From Deltaproteobacteria bacterium (GTDB lineage: Bacteria; Desulfobacterota; GWC2-55-46; JADFVP01), in the NCBI GenBank assembly GCA_029262515.1, contig JAJCZH010000005.1, positions 1-64,000 of the forward strand: DNA of 64,000 nucleotides, in the 5' to 3' direction. Below, piece after piece: positions 20,488-28,929 of the stretch; position 1 is the first letter of the stretch, and the number at the start of each line of letters is the position of its first letter. Position numbers and translations under genes: made by a program. The notes under the pieces are model-generated. The model was not told the DNA's origin. It made no database searches and saw only the letters and a program-made list of their open reading frames with translations.

Positions 20488-20529
20488 AGTTACCGGGATA
20501 TTTAATCTTTTACCTTGCTGAGAGGATCC

Positions 20530-21069
20530 GTGGCTTCTGTACTAAGTGACAATCTGAGTGAAAAGGCTAAGCGCGTAAAGCTCCTGATACTCGACGTGGA
20601 CGGGGTGATGACTGACGGCTCCATAATCTACAGCAGCAACGGTCTCGAAACGAAGGCCTTCAACGTAAAGGACGGTCACGGGATAAAGCTCTTTATGAAA
20701 GCCGGTCTCGAAGTAGCGATAATAACCGCCCGAAACTCTAAAATCGTCTCCCGCAGGGCCTCTGACCTAGGTGTGGAGCTGCTCTACCAGGGGGCGACAG
20801 ACAAGCTGAAGGCCTTTGATGAGATTTTAGAGCTTAAGTCTATCGAGCCGGATGAAACGGCCTACTTGGGAGACGATGTTATAGACCTGCCTGTACTGAA
20901 AAGGGTCGGTTTTTCTGCCACCGTGGCCGACGGAGTTGATGAGGTCGTCTCAAAGGCGGACTACGTAACGGCTCTTCCCGGCGGGCGCGGCGCGGTCAGG
21001 GAACTGGTGGAGGTTATACTTAAGGCGCAGGGTTTGTGGGACGGCCTGATGATGCGCTACAGAAGGTAG
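20530..21069 (+). CDS. kdsC: 3-deoxy-D-manno-octulosonate 8-phosphate phosphatase KdsC
   Basis: HAD-family phosphatase that makes free KDO for lipopolysaccharide. HAD motif I is LLILDVDGVMTDGS with KDO-specific LETKAFNVKDGHGIKL, motif II is in AIITARNS, and motif IV is AYLGDDVIDLPVL. The protein is short (about 179 aa), as for KdsC proteins without a cap domain. GTG 20530 is preceded by AGAGGA; TTG 20515 is in frame but has no ribosome site. It opens the lptC-lptA-lptB-rpoN gene series. The 230 bases before lptC hold no clear feature. Confidence 0.94.
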   Translation: MASVLSDNLSEKAKRVKLLILDVDGVMTDGSIIYSSNGLETKAFNVKDGHGIKLFMKAGLEVAIITARNSKIVSRRASDLGVELLYQGATDKLKAFDEILELKSIEPDETAYLGDDVIDLPVLKRVGFSATVADGVDEVVSKADYVTALPGGRGAVRELVEVILKAQGLWDGLMMRYRR

Positions 21070-21299
21070 CGAAGCCGATTGCAGGGTATTTTTTTTCAAA
21101 CCCCGCCGTTCTATCCCGTTACTCGGTCTTTTTGTTGCTTCCGGGTCAGTCCTGTCTTGAGTAATGGCTTTACAGAGTCTGGTGCCGATGGTATAATTCT
21201 TGCAGATATCGCCACGGACAAAACTTTTATTTATTCTGAAACTATCCGTTTTTTTAAGCTTTTTTGCCCTGACGGCACTCTTTTACTGCATGAGTCGGT

Positions 21300-21881
21300 A
21301 TGAAACGTAAGGTAAAGGCCGCATCAGGCCTTTTTATATTTGTTTGCGTACTCGGGTTGGTAGTGCTTGTTGCTATCCATTATATAAACAGCAAGGGGCT
21401 CGAGGTTGTCGTGGCTGAGGACAAGTCGGTAGGGGTGAAGATGAGCGGTATTCATTACTCCTCCACAAGAGACGGAAAGGTTGAGTGGGTTCTCGACGCC
21501 GATAGCGCCACCACGTTTAAGGGTGGCGAGAAGACCGAGTTCGATTCCGTAAAGCTCACCTTTTACGCCTCTGACGCCACTACGTATCGGTTGACGGCAA
21601 ATGAAGGAAGAGTGGATCAGGGTAGTGGCGAGGTTGTTACCGAGGGAGACGTACATGTGGAGTCTCTGGACGGCAGGTACTCTTTGAAGACCGATCTGCT
21701 CAGCTACTCGTCTGAAAAGAAGCGCTTTACGACCGAAGATGCCGTAGAGATACTAGCCTCCGGCTCCGATGTTGCAAGCAACAGGCTTACTGTTACTGGC
21801 ACCGGGCTTATGATAGATATTGAGTCCGGCAGGCTCAATATACACGAAGGCGTCAGGGCGGTGTTCAATGGTGTTATGTAG
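21300..21881 (+). CDS. lptC: LPS export protein LptC
   Basis: Bitopic inner-membrane protein that hands LPS from LptB2FG to LptA. It has one N-terminal membrane segment (about residues 8-27) and a periplasmic beta-jellyroll with ITYTxxG-like motifs such as VKMSGIHYSSTRDGKVEW and LTANEGRVDQGSGEVVTEGD. Length 193 aa is typical. Its last 14 bases overlap the chosen lptA start, so the two are translationally coupled. Confidence 0.9.
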   Translation: MKRKVKAASGLFIFVCVLGLVVLVAIHYINSKGLEVVVAEDKSVGVKMSGIHYSSTRDGKVEWVLDADSATTFKGGEKTEFDSVKLTFYASDATTYRLTANEGRVDQGSGEVVTEGDVHVESLDGRYSLKTDLLSYSSEKKRFTTEDAVEILASGSDVASNRLTVTGTGLMIDIESGRLNIHEGVRAVFNGVM

Positions 21882-22599
21882 CAATACAGGAGCCGAGGTG
21901 CGGCCACGGCGCTCAGTAGGGTATGCGCTTAAAGCGCTCTGCCTTTTGGCCTTTCTTCTCTGCATCTTTTTGCCGGCTCAGGCAGGCGCTGAAAAGCCTG
22001 AGCTGAAAGGGGTCGAGTCGACGAGTAAAGAGACTGGAAAAGCCGCACGCAAGGTTCCACTCGTTATTACGTCTGATTCGCTGGAGGCGGATAACAAGAA
22101 GGGCATTGTGATCTTCAGGGGTAACGTTATTGCAGAGGAAGAGTTCCTGGTCTGCTCCGATAAGTTGACTCTGGGGTTAGGGGCTGCAGAGCAGGTTGAT
22201 AAGATAGTCGCTCTCGGTGATGTACGGATACTTTATGATAATAAGGTGGCTGGAGCCGAACGCGCGGAGTACGTTAGTGAGTCGCGTAAGCTGGTACTTA
22301 CCGGTTCAGCGGTCGTTGTCGAGTGCGAAGACAGAATTCAGGGAGAACGTATAGAGGTTTTCCTGGATGAGGACAGGGCCGTTGTAGACGGGGGCGATAG
22401 CAGCGCCGGGGGCAGGGTCAGCGCCTTCATCATGCCTCAAAAGAAGTGTTCTGAACATGACATCTCTGCCGGTACTTCGGAAGAAGCCGCAAAAGAGGCG
22501 ACCGGTGTTGCAGGAGAAAGAGAGAGCGGGAATGGAAGCGACGGGAACGGAACTGACGGAGAGTCTCGTTGTAGATGGGCTCGCCAAGTCTTACGGTAA
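21868..22599 (+). CDS. lptA: LPS transport periplasmic protein LptA (OstA domain)
   Basis: Periplasmic bridge protein carrying LPS to the outer membrane. From the ATG at 21868 there is a signal peptide (hydrophobic core LCLLAFLLCIFLP, cleavage near AGA), then the OstA domain with ITSDSLEADNKKGIVIFRGN and GDVRILYDNKVAGAERAEY. AGGGCGG at 21854-21860 supports this start. After the domain ends near GGRVSAFIMPQKK there is an unusual tail of about 55 polar residues whose coding part overlaps lptB by 68 bases in another frame. Confidence 0.9.
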   Translation: MVLCSNTGAEVRPRRSVGYALKALCLLAFLLCIFLPAQAGAEKPELKGVESTSKETGKAARKVPLVITSDSLEADNKKGIVIFRGNVIAEEEFLVCSDKLTLGLGAAEQVDKIVALGDVRILYDNKVAGAERAEYVSESRKLVLTGSAVVVECEDRIQGERIEVFLDEDRAVVDGGDSSAGGRVSAFIMPQKKCSEHDISAGTSEEAAKEATGVAGERESGNGSDGNGTDGESRCRWARQVLR

Positions 22600-23278
22600 A
22601 CGCACGGTCGTAGATTCCGTGTCGATATCTGTTCGGCCGGGCCAGATAGTCGGGCTTCTGGGTCCCAACGGCGCCGGCAAGACGACTACTTTTTATATGA
22701 TAGTCGGCCTGATCGCAGCCGATGCAGGAACCGTAAAACTTGGAGATACCGACATAAGCAGGGCAGCTATGTACGAGCGAGCCCGCCTCGGTTTAGGTTA
22801 TCTGGCGCAAGAGCCGTCGGTCTTCAGGAAACTTACGGTCGAAGAGAATGTAAGAGCGATACTTGAGTTTATTGACATTCCACCCGAAGAGTTAGATAGG
22901 CGGCTCTACGACCTGCTAGAAGAGCTCGGGATACGCCACCTTGCCGGAACAGAGGCGATGAGGCTCTCCGGAGGAGAGAGGCGAAGGGTTGAAATAGCCC
23001 GCTCCCTTGTGAACTCGCCCGGTTTTTTACTGCTCGACGAGCCTTTTTCTGGCATAGACCCTATAGCCGTAGGCGAGATTCAGGATATTATGCTTGAATT
23101 GAAGGAGAAGGGAATCGGTATACTGGTTACGGACCATAACGTTGGCGCGACGCTCGGAATATGCGACCACGCCTATATTATAGATAACGGAAAGTTGCTC
23201 AAGTCGGGTACTCCGGCCGAGATCATAGACTCCAGACGCGTTAGAGAGGTCTACCTCGGTGACAGGTTCAAGCTCTAA
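22532..23278 (+). CDS. lptB: LPS export ABC transporter ATP-binding protein LptB
   Basis: ATPase that powers LPS extraction through LptFG. Walker A is GLLGPNGAGKTTTFYMI, Q-loop LGYLAQEPSVF, signature MRLSGGERRRVEIARSL, Walker B FLLLDEPFSGIDPIAV and H-loop TDHNVG; PSVFRKLTVEENV is typical of LptB. The ATG at 22532 follows a GAGAGCGGGA stretch and gives 248 aa, the usual length; the frame is open further upstream inside lptA. LptF and LptG are not in this window. Confidence 0.96.
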   Translation: MEATGTELTESLVVDGLAKSYGKRTVVDSVSISVRPGQIVGLLGPNGAGKTTTFYMIVGLIAADAGTVKLGDTDISRAAMYERARLGLGYLAQEPSVFRKLTVEENVRAILEFIDIPPEELDRRLYDLLEELGIRHLAGTEAMRLSGGERRRVEIARSLVNSPGFLLLDEPFSGIDPIAVGEIQDIMLELKEKGIGILVTDHNVGATLGICDHAYIIDNGKLLKSGTPAEIIDSRRVREVYLGDRFKL

Positions 23279-23298
23279 TCAGGTATAACGGAACTTTT

Positions 23299-24744
23299 AT
23301 GGCATTAGAATTAAAACAGCAGTTAAAGCTAACCCAGAGTCTTGTTATGACGCCGCAGCTACAGCTAGCCATAAAGCTGCTGCAGCTCTCAAGGCTCGAA
23401 CTCGTCGACATGGTGCGCGAGGAGATAGAGATCAACCCCGTGCTCGACGATACGGTTGTGGCCGGCACCAACGAGGGGGTCAGGACCGAAGAGGAGGCGC
23501 CGAAACCGGTTGCCGAAATCGACTGGCAGGCCTACCTTGAAGAGCAGAGCGATTACGGCGCAAAGCGTACCAACTTCGCCGACCGCGCTGATGACAGCGA
23601 TTACCTAGATAACCTGCTCGATGCGCACGAGGGCCTCGGCGAGTACCTTCTCTGGCAACTGAGCCTGAGCGGGCTTGGCGAGGAGGAGGCCAAGTTAGGA
23701 GAATTTATTATAGGCAACCTCGGAGAGGGGGGGTACCTGAGGCTGCTCGACAGGGGCAAGATGGCGGACGCCGAGTTCGAGGCTGCGGTTATGGATGAGA
23801 TCGTAAGCCTTACCGGCGTAAGTGTCGATACCGCTTTCAAGGTTCTTGGCGTTGTTCAGAATCTCGACCCCGTAGGAGTCGGTGCGCGTACGGTGCGCGA
23901 ATGTCTCTTGACGCAGGCGGTATTGTGGCCTATAAGAGATACCGTGGTCGAAGCGATAATTTCCGGACACCTGGAAAAGCTCGCGTCGAGAAATTACAAA
24001 GGTATAGCGAGAGCGCTCGGCGTGACCTTTAAAGAGGTCTGCAACGCTGCGGAAGCGATAAACCAAGGGCTCAACCCGACACCGGGAGCCGGGTACGGTA
24101 TAAACTCGGCGCGCGCCGTTATACCCGATATCTTCGTAAACAAGGTCGGCGACGAGTACGTGATTACGCTCAACGAAGATGGCATGCCGAAGTTGAAGCT
24201 CAACAGCTTCTATCGCAAGATGCTTAACTCGGACGGTACGTGCTCTGAGAGCGCCAAGGAGTACCTGCAAGAGAGGTTGAAGAGCGCCCTGTGGCTGATC
24301 AAGAGCGTTCATCAGCGCCAGAGAACTATTTACAAGGTTATGGAGTCTATTGTAGGGTTTCAGAAGGAGTTTCTCGACAAGGGTCTGAAGTACTTGAAAC
24401 CGCTGATACTGAAGGATGTGGCAGAGGTTGTAGGCGTTCACGAATCGACGGTCTCAAGAGTCACTACTAATAAGTACGTCCAGACCCCCCGCGGCATCTT
24501 CGAACTCAAGTACTTCTTCTCCAACGCCATTGCCAACGACGAAGGGTCGGACGTGACCGCGGAGTATATCAGGGATAGGGTTAAGGATATAATAGAGGGA
24601 GAGAATTCGAAGAAGCCGTTTAGCGATCAGCAGATAGTGGAGTTGTTAAAGAAGTCGGGCGTGGTGCTGGCCAGAAGAACTGCCACCAAGTACAGAGAGG
24701 CGCTGGGGTACCAGTCGTCGAGTAGAAGAAAGGCGATATACTGA
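23299..24744 (+). CDS. rpoN: RNA polymerase sigma-54 factor RpoN
   Basis: Alternative sigma factor for promoters with -24/-12 elements, activated by AAA+ enhancer-binding proteins. Region I has QSLVMTPQLQLAIKLLQLS, the core-binding part follows, and the C-terminus has the helix-turn-helix ESTVSRVTTNKYVQTPRGIF and the RpoN box ARRTATKYREALG. Length 481 aa is standard. It starts 21 bases after lptB. An activator that could work with it is encoded at 61689. Confidence 0.97.
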   Translation: MALELKQQLKLTQSLVMTPQLQLAIKLLQLSRLELVDMVREEIEINPVLDDTVVAGTNEGVRTEEEAPKPVAEIDWQAYLEEQSDYGAKRTNFADRADDSDYLDNLLDAHEGLGEYLLWQLSLSGLGEEEAKLGEFIIGNLGEGGYLRLLDRGKMADAEFEAAVMDEIVSLTGVSVDTAFKVLGVVQNLDPVGVGARTVRECLLTQAVLWPIRDTVVEAIISGHLEKLASRNYKGIARALGVTFKEVCNAAEAINQGLNPTPGAGYGINSARAVIPDIFVNKVGDEYVITLNEDGMPKLKLNSFYRKMLNSDGTCSESAKEYLQERLKSALWLIKSVHQRQRTIYKVMESIVGFQKEFLDKGLKYLKPLILKDVAEVVGVHESTVSRVTTNKYVQTPRGIFELKYFFSNAIANDEGSDVTAEYIRDRVKDIIEGENSKKPFSDQQIVELLKKSGVVLARRTATKYREALGYQSSSRRKAIY

Positions 24745-24847
24745 GTAACCTGTCAGGGTTATAGCTCAAATATGCCACTATAGCGCCGGGCATACGAAAT
24801 AGCGAAAAGTGTTGTGAAAATATAGAATAAGACTGGAGGAATAGTAA

Positions 24848-25210
24848 ATGCATATCACAGTAACATTTAGACACCTCGATGCATCTGATGCATTGAAAGA
24901 GCATACAGAAGAGAAGTCGGAGAGGCTTAGAAAGTATCTTGTAGAGCCGATAGAGATCCACTGGGTTCTGTCGGTTGAGAAGTTCCGGCACATTGCCGAT
25001 GTGACCATCGTCGCCGGCGGAGTCTCGTTGAAGGCGCAGGAGGAGACTGAGGATATGTACTCAGCAATAGACCTTGCGTCGTCGAAGATAGAGAAGCAGG
25101 TACGTAAGTACAAAGAGAGGCGCAAAGATCACAAGAGCCATGAAAATGCCTCGTCTATCAGGTATGAATCCCCAGAAGAGTTAGTCATTGAGGAGTCGGA
25201 CGCGGAATAG
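24848..25210 (+). CDS. hpf: Ribosome hibernation promoting factor, short form
   Basis: Ribosome-associated inhibitor of the HPF/YfiA family that helps dormant ribosomes pair. It has HITVTFRHLDASDALKEHTE, the basic patch in IEKQVRKYKERRKDH, and an acidic C-terminal end. At 120 aa it lacks the long-form dimerisation domain. CTGGAGGA at 24833-24840 is a strong ribosome site. Its place after rpoN and before ptsN is the usual one. A 13-bp hairpin follows directly. Confidence 0.94.
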   Translation: MHITVTFRHLDASDALKEHTEEKSERLRKYLVEPIEIHWVLSVEKFRHIADVTIVAGGVSLKAQEETEDMYSAIDLASSKIEKQVRKYKERRKDHKSHENASSIRYESPEELVIEESDAE

Positions 25211-25220
25211 TGTTGATTAT

Positions 25221-25249
25221 ATGCGTGGCGCCGCTCCGGCGCCACGCAT
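25221..25249 (+). other. Strong intercistronic hairpin between hpf and ptsN
   Basis: ATGCGTGGCGCCG (25221-25233) is the exact reverse complement of 25237-25249, giving 13 perfect base pairs and a 3-base loop. No T run follows, so it is not a standard terminator. It starts 10 bases after the hpf stop codon and lies 32 bases before ptsN. Confidence 0.8.
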
Positions 25250-25281
25250 GAAGTAACGGTATCTTTTTTCAGGTGATAAAA

Positions 25282-25752
25282 ATGAGGCTTGCCGACGTAC
25301 TTAGGAAAGAGTACATAATGCTCGACCTGAAGTCTACAAAGAAGAATGAGCTCCTGGACGAGATGATAACGCACCTCTGTAACGAGGTAGACGATCTCGA
25401 CAAAGACGCGGCGTATGCCGCCCTTTTAAAGCGTGAAGGGTTAGGTACTACGGGTATAGGGCATGGCGTTGCGATTCCGCACGGCAAGCTCAAGGGGGTA
25501 GACAAGATAATGGTCTGCTTTGGCAGGTCTTTTGGTGGGGTGGAGTACGACTCCATGGACAACAAACTTGTCCACCTCTTCTTTCTTATCATGGCGCCGG
25601 AGCATTCGGCCGCTGCGCACCTGAAACTGCTTGCAAGCATCTCGCGTCTCCTCAAGAGCAACGAATTTAGAACCAAGCTGATGTCGCTCGAAAAACCGGC
25701 CGATATCTTCAGGTTGATAATGGAGTCTGATCTTCCGTGCGGTTATCATTAA
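25282..25752 (+). CDS. ptsN: PTS IIA-like nitrogen regulatory protein PtsN (EIIA-Ntr)
   Basis: Phosphoryl acceptor of the regulatory PTS branch. The domain is EIIA of the fructose/mannitol class, with active-site His67 in GVAIPHGKL. Total length is 156 aa. AGGTG at 25271-25275 supports the ATG at 25282 over the GTG at 25273. It lies between hpf and hprK. Targets such as potassium transport or sensor kinases are known from other proteobacteria but cannot be inferred here. Confidence 0.94.
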   Translation: MRLADVLRKEYIMLDLKSTKKNELLDEMITHLCNEVDDLDKDAAYAALLKREGLGTTGIGHGVAIPHGKLKGVDKIMVCFGRSFGGVEYDSMDNKLVHLFFLIMAPEHSAAAHLKLLASISRLLKSNEFRTKLMSLEKPADIFRLIMESDLPCGYH

Positions 25753-25812
25753 AGCGTCTGCTGCGGTAAAAGCACCGTAGGAGACGCGCAAGAGACAAAG
25801 AGACGGCTCTTT

Positions 25813-26760
25813 ATGGAGATAATCTTAGAAAAAGTCTTTACGCCCGAGCAGTGTGAAAGGTTCAACCTTGAGCTGCTCGTAGGCGAGGCGGGTCTCAAGC
25901 GCAAGCTGAGCACGGCGCATATACAGAAGCCGGGACTGCTGCTTACCGGGCTTCTCGATGAATTACACTCCGACAGGATACAGATCTTCGGCAACGCCGA
26001 GATAGGGTACCTCTTCAACCTTACTCCGGAGCGGCTCGAAGCGGCGATGACGCTGCTTACCGAGACCCGTTATCCGGCCATAATAGTGACGCGTGGTCTT
26101 GATGTTCCCCCACCTCTTCTCGATTTTTGCGATACGCGTGAGATACCGCTATATGTAACGGCCCTGACTACGTCTGTACTGATAGAGGGGTTTACAACAT
26201 ACTTAAACGATATACTCGCCCCTACTGTGACCGTACATGGTGTGCTGGTAGATGTGCTAAGTGTCGGTGTGTTGATTGTCGGCGGTTCCGGCATAGGCAA
26301 GAGCGAGTGCGCGTTAGACCTCGTGGCTTCCGGTTACCGTCTCGTCTCTGACGATGCCGTTATTATTAAGAGGCTGCCGCCAAAGACGCTCTTCGGAATG
26401 TCGTCAGATGTCGTGAAGTACCATATGGAGATACGCGGCTTAGGCATAGTAAACATAAAGGATCTTTACGGCATTACCGCGATAAGAGAACGCAAGCAGA
26501 TGGATATAGTCGTAGAGCTTGTGGAGTGGAAGTCGGACGAGGAGTACGAGAGGCTCGGTTTTGAACAGAACACATACGATATTCTTGGCGTGGACCTGCC
26601 TTACCTGAAGATACCGGTTAGTCCGGGAAGAAGCGTGGCAACGATAGTAGAGGTGGCCGCGAGGAACCAGATACTCAAAATAATGGGTGCCCAGCAGGGC
26701 ACAGAGCTTCTGCGTAATATCAATGCCGCTATGGACGCAAACCGGAAGACGCAATCATGA
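25813..26760 (+). CDS. hprK: HPr kinase/phosphorylase
   Basis: Bifunctional enzyme that phosphorylates and dephosphorylates HPr on its regulatory Ser. The N-terminal DRTGG-like domain is followed by a P-loop GGSGIGKS at residues 157-164 and the family signature EIRGLGIVNIKDLYG. At 315 aa it is the long form with the N-terminal domain. The stop overlaps the rapZ start by four bases (ATGA). The HPr at 28649 carries a Ser in the expected site, so a working target is present. Confidence 0.96.
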   Translation: MEIILEKVFTPEQCERFNLELLVGEAGLKRKLSTAHIQKPGLLLTGLLDELHSDRIQIFGNAEIGYLFNLTPERLEAAMTLLTETRYPAIIVTRGLDVPPPLLDFCDTREIPLYVTALTTSVLIEGFTTYLNDILAPTVTVHGVLVDVLSVGVLIVGGSGIGKSECALDLVASGYRLVSDDAVIIKRLPPKTLFGMSSDVVKYHMEIRGLGIVNIKDLYGITAIRERKQMDIVVELVEWKSDEEYERLGFEQNTYDILGVDLPYLKIPVSPGRSVATIVEVAARNQILKIMGAQQGTELLRNINAAMDANRKTQS

Positions 26761-27617
26761 AGCAGATGGAGCTGGTCATAATAAGCGGCCCATCGGGAAG
26801 CGGCAAGAGCACTGCGGTAAAGGCCCTTGAGGATATCGGTTTCTATTGCGTGGACAACCTTCCGGTCTCTCTGCTTGAGTCTCTGCTTAAGTCTATCGAC
26901 GGCACAATGGAGTCTACGCGCGTATGCGTTGTGATAGATGCGAGGGAAAGCAAATTTCTAAAAGAGTTTGATGCCGTCTTTCAAGCGCTGAAGAAGGCCG
27001 GTCATAAGGTAGAGATGCTCTTTTTAGAGGCGGCCGACGAAACCCTGATAAGAAGGTTCTCCGAAACTCGCCGGCGCCATCCGCTTGCGCACTCGGACAA
27101 CGTGCTTGAGGGAATCATAGAAGAGCGGCAGCTTCTCTCTACGATACTTTCGTATGCCGACAGGACGGTCGATACAACCGGCTTCAACGTGCACGAGTTG
27201 AGAGAGTACATTCAATCGCACTTTTCAAATATGGCTGAACCGGGCAAGATGAATGTCAATGTGATCTCTTTCGGTTTTCGCCACGGCGTGCCGGCAGATG
27301 CTGACCTGCTGTTCGATGTTCGCTTTCTGACAAACCCGTACTTTGTAAGTGAACTTAAGGAGCTTAAGGGAACTGATCAGGGAGTAGTAGATTTTGTTCT
27401 CGGGCTTCCGGAGAGCGCCGAGCTGATTACCAGACTGACAGACCTTTTGGATTATCTGATACCGCTATACACACGCGAAGGTAAGTCGTATCTTACTATA
27501 GCTATCGGATGCACCGGAGGCAGGCATCGCAGTGTTGTGCTTGCAGACAAGATATCTCGCGACCTGGCGAGCCGATCGATCTATGCCAAAGGCCTGCACA
27601 GGGATATAAACAGGTAG
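26757..27617 (+). CDS. rapZ: RapZ family P-loop protein
   Basis: RapZ in E. coli is an RNA-binding adaptor that sends the GlmZ small RNA for cleavage; in other groups the role is open. The N-terminal P-loop is IISGPSGSGKSTAVKALED, followed by DIGFYCVDNLP, and the C-terminal RNA-binding domain shows SFGFRHGVPADADLLFDVRF and IAIGCTGGRHRSV. Length 286 aa is standard. It overlaps hprK by four bases and is followed by the EIIA-Man gene, a fixed arrangement in Deltaproteobacteria. Confidence 0.96.
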   Translation: MKQMELVIISGPSGSGKSTAVKALEDIGFYCVDNLPVSLLESLLKSIDGTMESTRVCVVIDARESKFLKEFDAVFQALKKAGHKVEMLFLEAADETLIRRFSETRRRHPLAHSDNVLEGIIEERQLLSTILSYADRTVDTTGFNVHELREYIQSHFSNMAEPGKMNVNVISFGFRHGVPADADLLFDVRFLTNPYFVSELKELKGTDQGVVDFVLGLPESAELITRLTDLLDYLIPLYTREGKSYLTIAIGCTGGRHRSVVLADKISRDLASRSIYAKGLHRDINR

Positions 27618-27644
27618 ATAAGTTACCGGGAGAAGGATAATATT

Positions 27645-28067
27645 ATGACTGGGGCGGTAATAATCACTCACGGCGAACTCGCCGATGCACTATTGAAGGT
27701 TGCCGAGTCTATCACTGGCCGTACCGAAGGCGTGAAGATATTGCCGGTGGAGAATACCGACAATACCGAAGAGATAAGAGAGGAACTCAGTGCTGCCATT
27801 GAAGAAGTGGATACCGGGCAAGGCGTTATCATCTTTACCGATATGTTCGGCGGCACGCCCTCTAATATAGCTCTTTCTATGCTCAATAGCGGCGGTGTGG
27901 AGGTGATAACCGGTGTGAACCTGCCGGTTTTGATGAAATTTTTCGGTAACAGAACCGATAGGCCCCTTGGCGAGCTGGCCAATGCTCTTATAGAGTACGG
28001 TCGTGACAGTATAGTTCTTGCCGGCGACATACTCAAAGAGAAGTGTGAAGATGGTAAGTGCCAGTAA
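27645..28067 (+). CDS. PTS mannose-family EIIA component
   Basis: Single-domain EIIA of the mannose class with active-site His9 in VIITHGELA and the loop FTDMFGGTPSN. Length 140 aa. Its stop codon shares bases with the next start (TAATG), so translation is coupled with the EIIB gene. No EIIC or EIID sugar-transport gene is seen nearby, so it more likely relays phosphate for regulation than for uptake. Confidence 0.93.
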   Translation: MTGAVIITHGELADALLKVAESITGRTEGVKILPVENTDNTEEIREELSAAIEEVDTGQGVIIFTDMFGGTPSNIALSMLNSGGVEVITGVNLPVLMKFFGNRTDRPLGELANALIEYGRDSIVLAGDILKEKCEDGKCQ

Positions 28068-28570
28068 TGGCTGTTATTAACCTGAAGAATATGGGTAGTA
28101 CGATGATCAACTTCGTAAGAGTAGATGACAGGCTTTTGCATGGCCAGATAATATGTGCCTGGGCGCCGTTCTACAATGCTGAAATGCTTGTCGTCGCCTC
28201 TGATAATGCAGCCTCGGATGAACTGCTCAAAGGTATTCTTCTTTCATGCGCCAGTGAAGGGTTTGGTGTTGAGGTGGTTGAGGTAGGGGCTGCGGCAAAG
28301 ATGCTGCTCAACGGAACCTATCTCGATAAGCGTTTGATCCTCGTGGTGGGGAATCTGGAAGATGCACTCAGGCTCTTTGACGAGGGTGTACACTTCAGAT
28401 CCCTGAACCTGGGTAATCTTCATCATGAAGACGGAGGACGCACTCTTTCGGCTTCGGTAACTATCGATGCGGAGGATGAATCGGTTCTGACAAAGCTGGT
28501 CGCCAGGGGAGTCTCAGTGGAGGTTCGCGACGTACCTACATCACAGGCCATCCCTTATAGCCCGGCATAA
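28067..28570 (+). CDS. PTS mannose/sorbose-family EIIB component
   Basis: EIIB domain with active-site His25 in VRVDDRLLHGQI and the downstream LNLGNLHHEDGGR. I chose the ATG at 28067 because it overlaps the preceding stop as TAATG; ATGs at 28091 and 28103 would also keep the domain. Length 167 aa. Together with the EIIA before it and HPr/EI after it, this makes a soluble relay lacking a membrane permease in this window. Confidence 0.92.
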   Translation: MAVINLKNMGSTMINFVRVDDRLLHGQIICAWAPFYNAEMLVVASDNAASDELLKGILLSCASEGFGVEVVEVGAAAKMLLNGTYLDKRLILVVGNLEDALRLFDEGVHFRSLNLGNLHHEDGGRTLSASVTIDAEDESVLTKLVARGVSVEVRDVPTSQAIPYSPA

Positions 28571-28648
28571 GAGTACCGGGCTCTTCGAGGCACCTGACGG
28601 CGGTGATACTATTATTGTTTAGTGCAGTATGAAATATAGGATTTTAAA

Positions 28649-28927
28649 ATGGCCGAGTTGATAGAAAAGAGATTCCAGATACAGAACAAGCTTGGGCTCC
28701 ATGCCCGGGCAGCCTCGCTCTTTGTGCAGCTTGCTGGCAAGTTCGATGCCGACATTACCGTAAGCAAAGACGAGCAGGAGGTCAACGGCAAGAGCATAAT
28801 GGGTATTTTGATCCTCGCGGCCCCCAAGGGCTCCGAGATCGTGCTCAAGGCCTCCGGCCCGCAGGCCACCGAAGCGGTAGAATCTCTGGGCGTATTGATA
28901 AACGACAAGTTCGAAGAGGATGAGTAG
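28649..28927 (+). CDS. ptsH: Phosphocarrier protein HPr
   Basis: HPr accepts phosphate from EI on His18 (NKLGLHARAAS) and passes it to EIIA proteins. Ser49 in NGKSIMGIL is the site for HPr kinase, which is encoded 2 kb upstream. Length 92 aa is usual. It ends two bases before ptsI starts. Confidence 0.97.
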   Translation: MAELIEKRFQIQNKLGLHARAASLFVQLAGKFDADITVSKDEQEVNGKSIMGILILAAPKGSEIVLKASGPQATEAVESLGVLINDKFEEDE

Positions 28928-28929
28928 TA

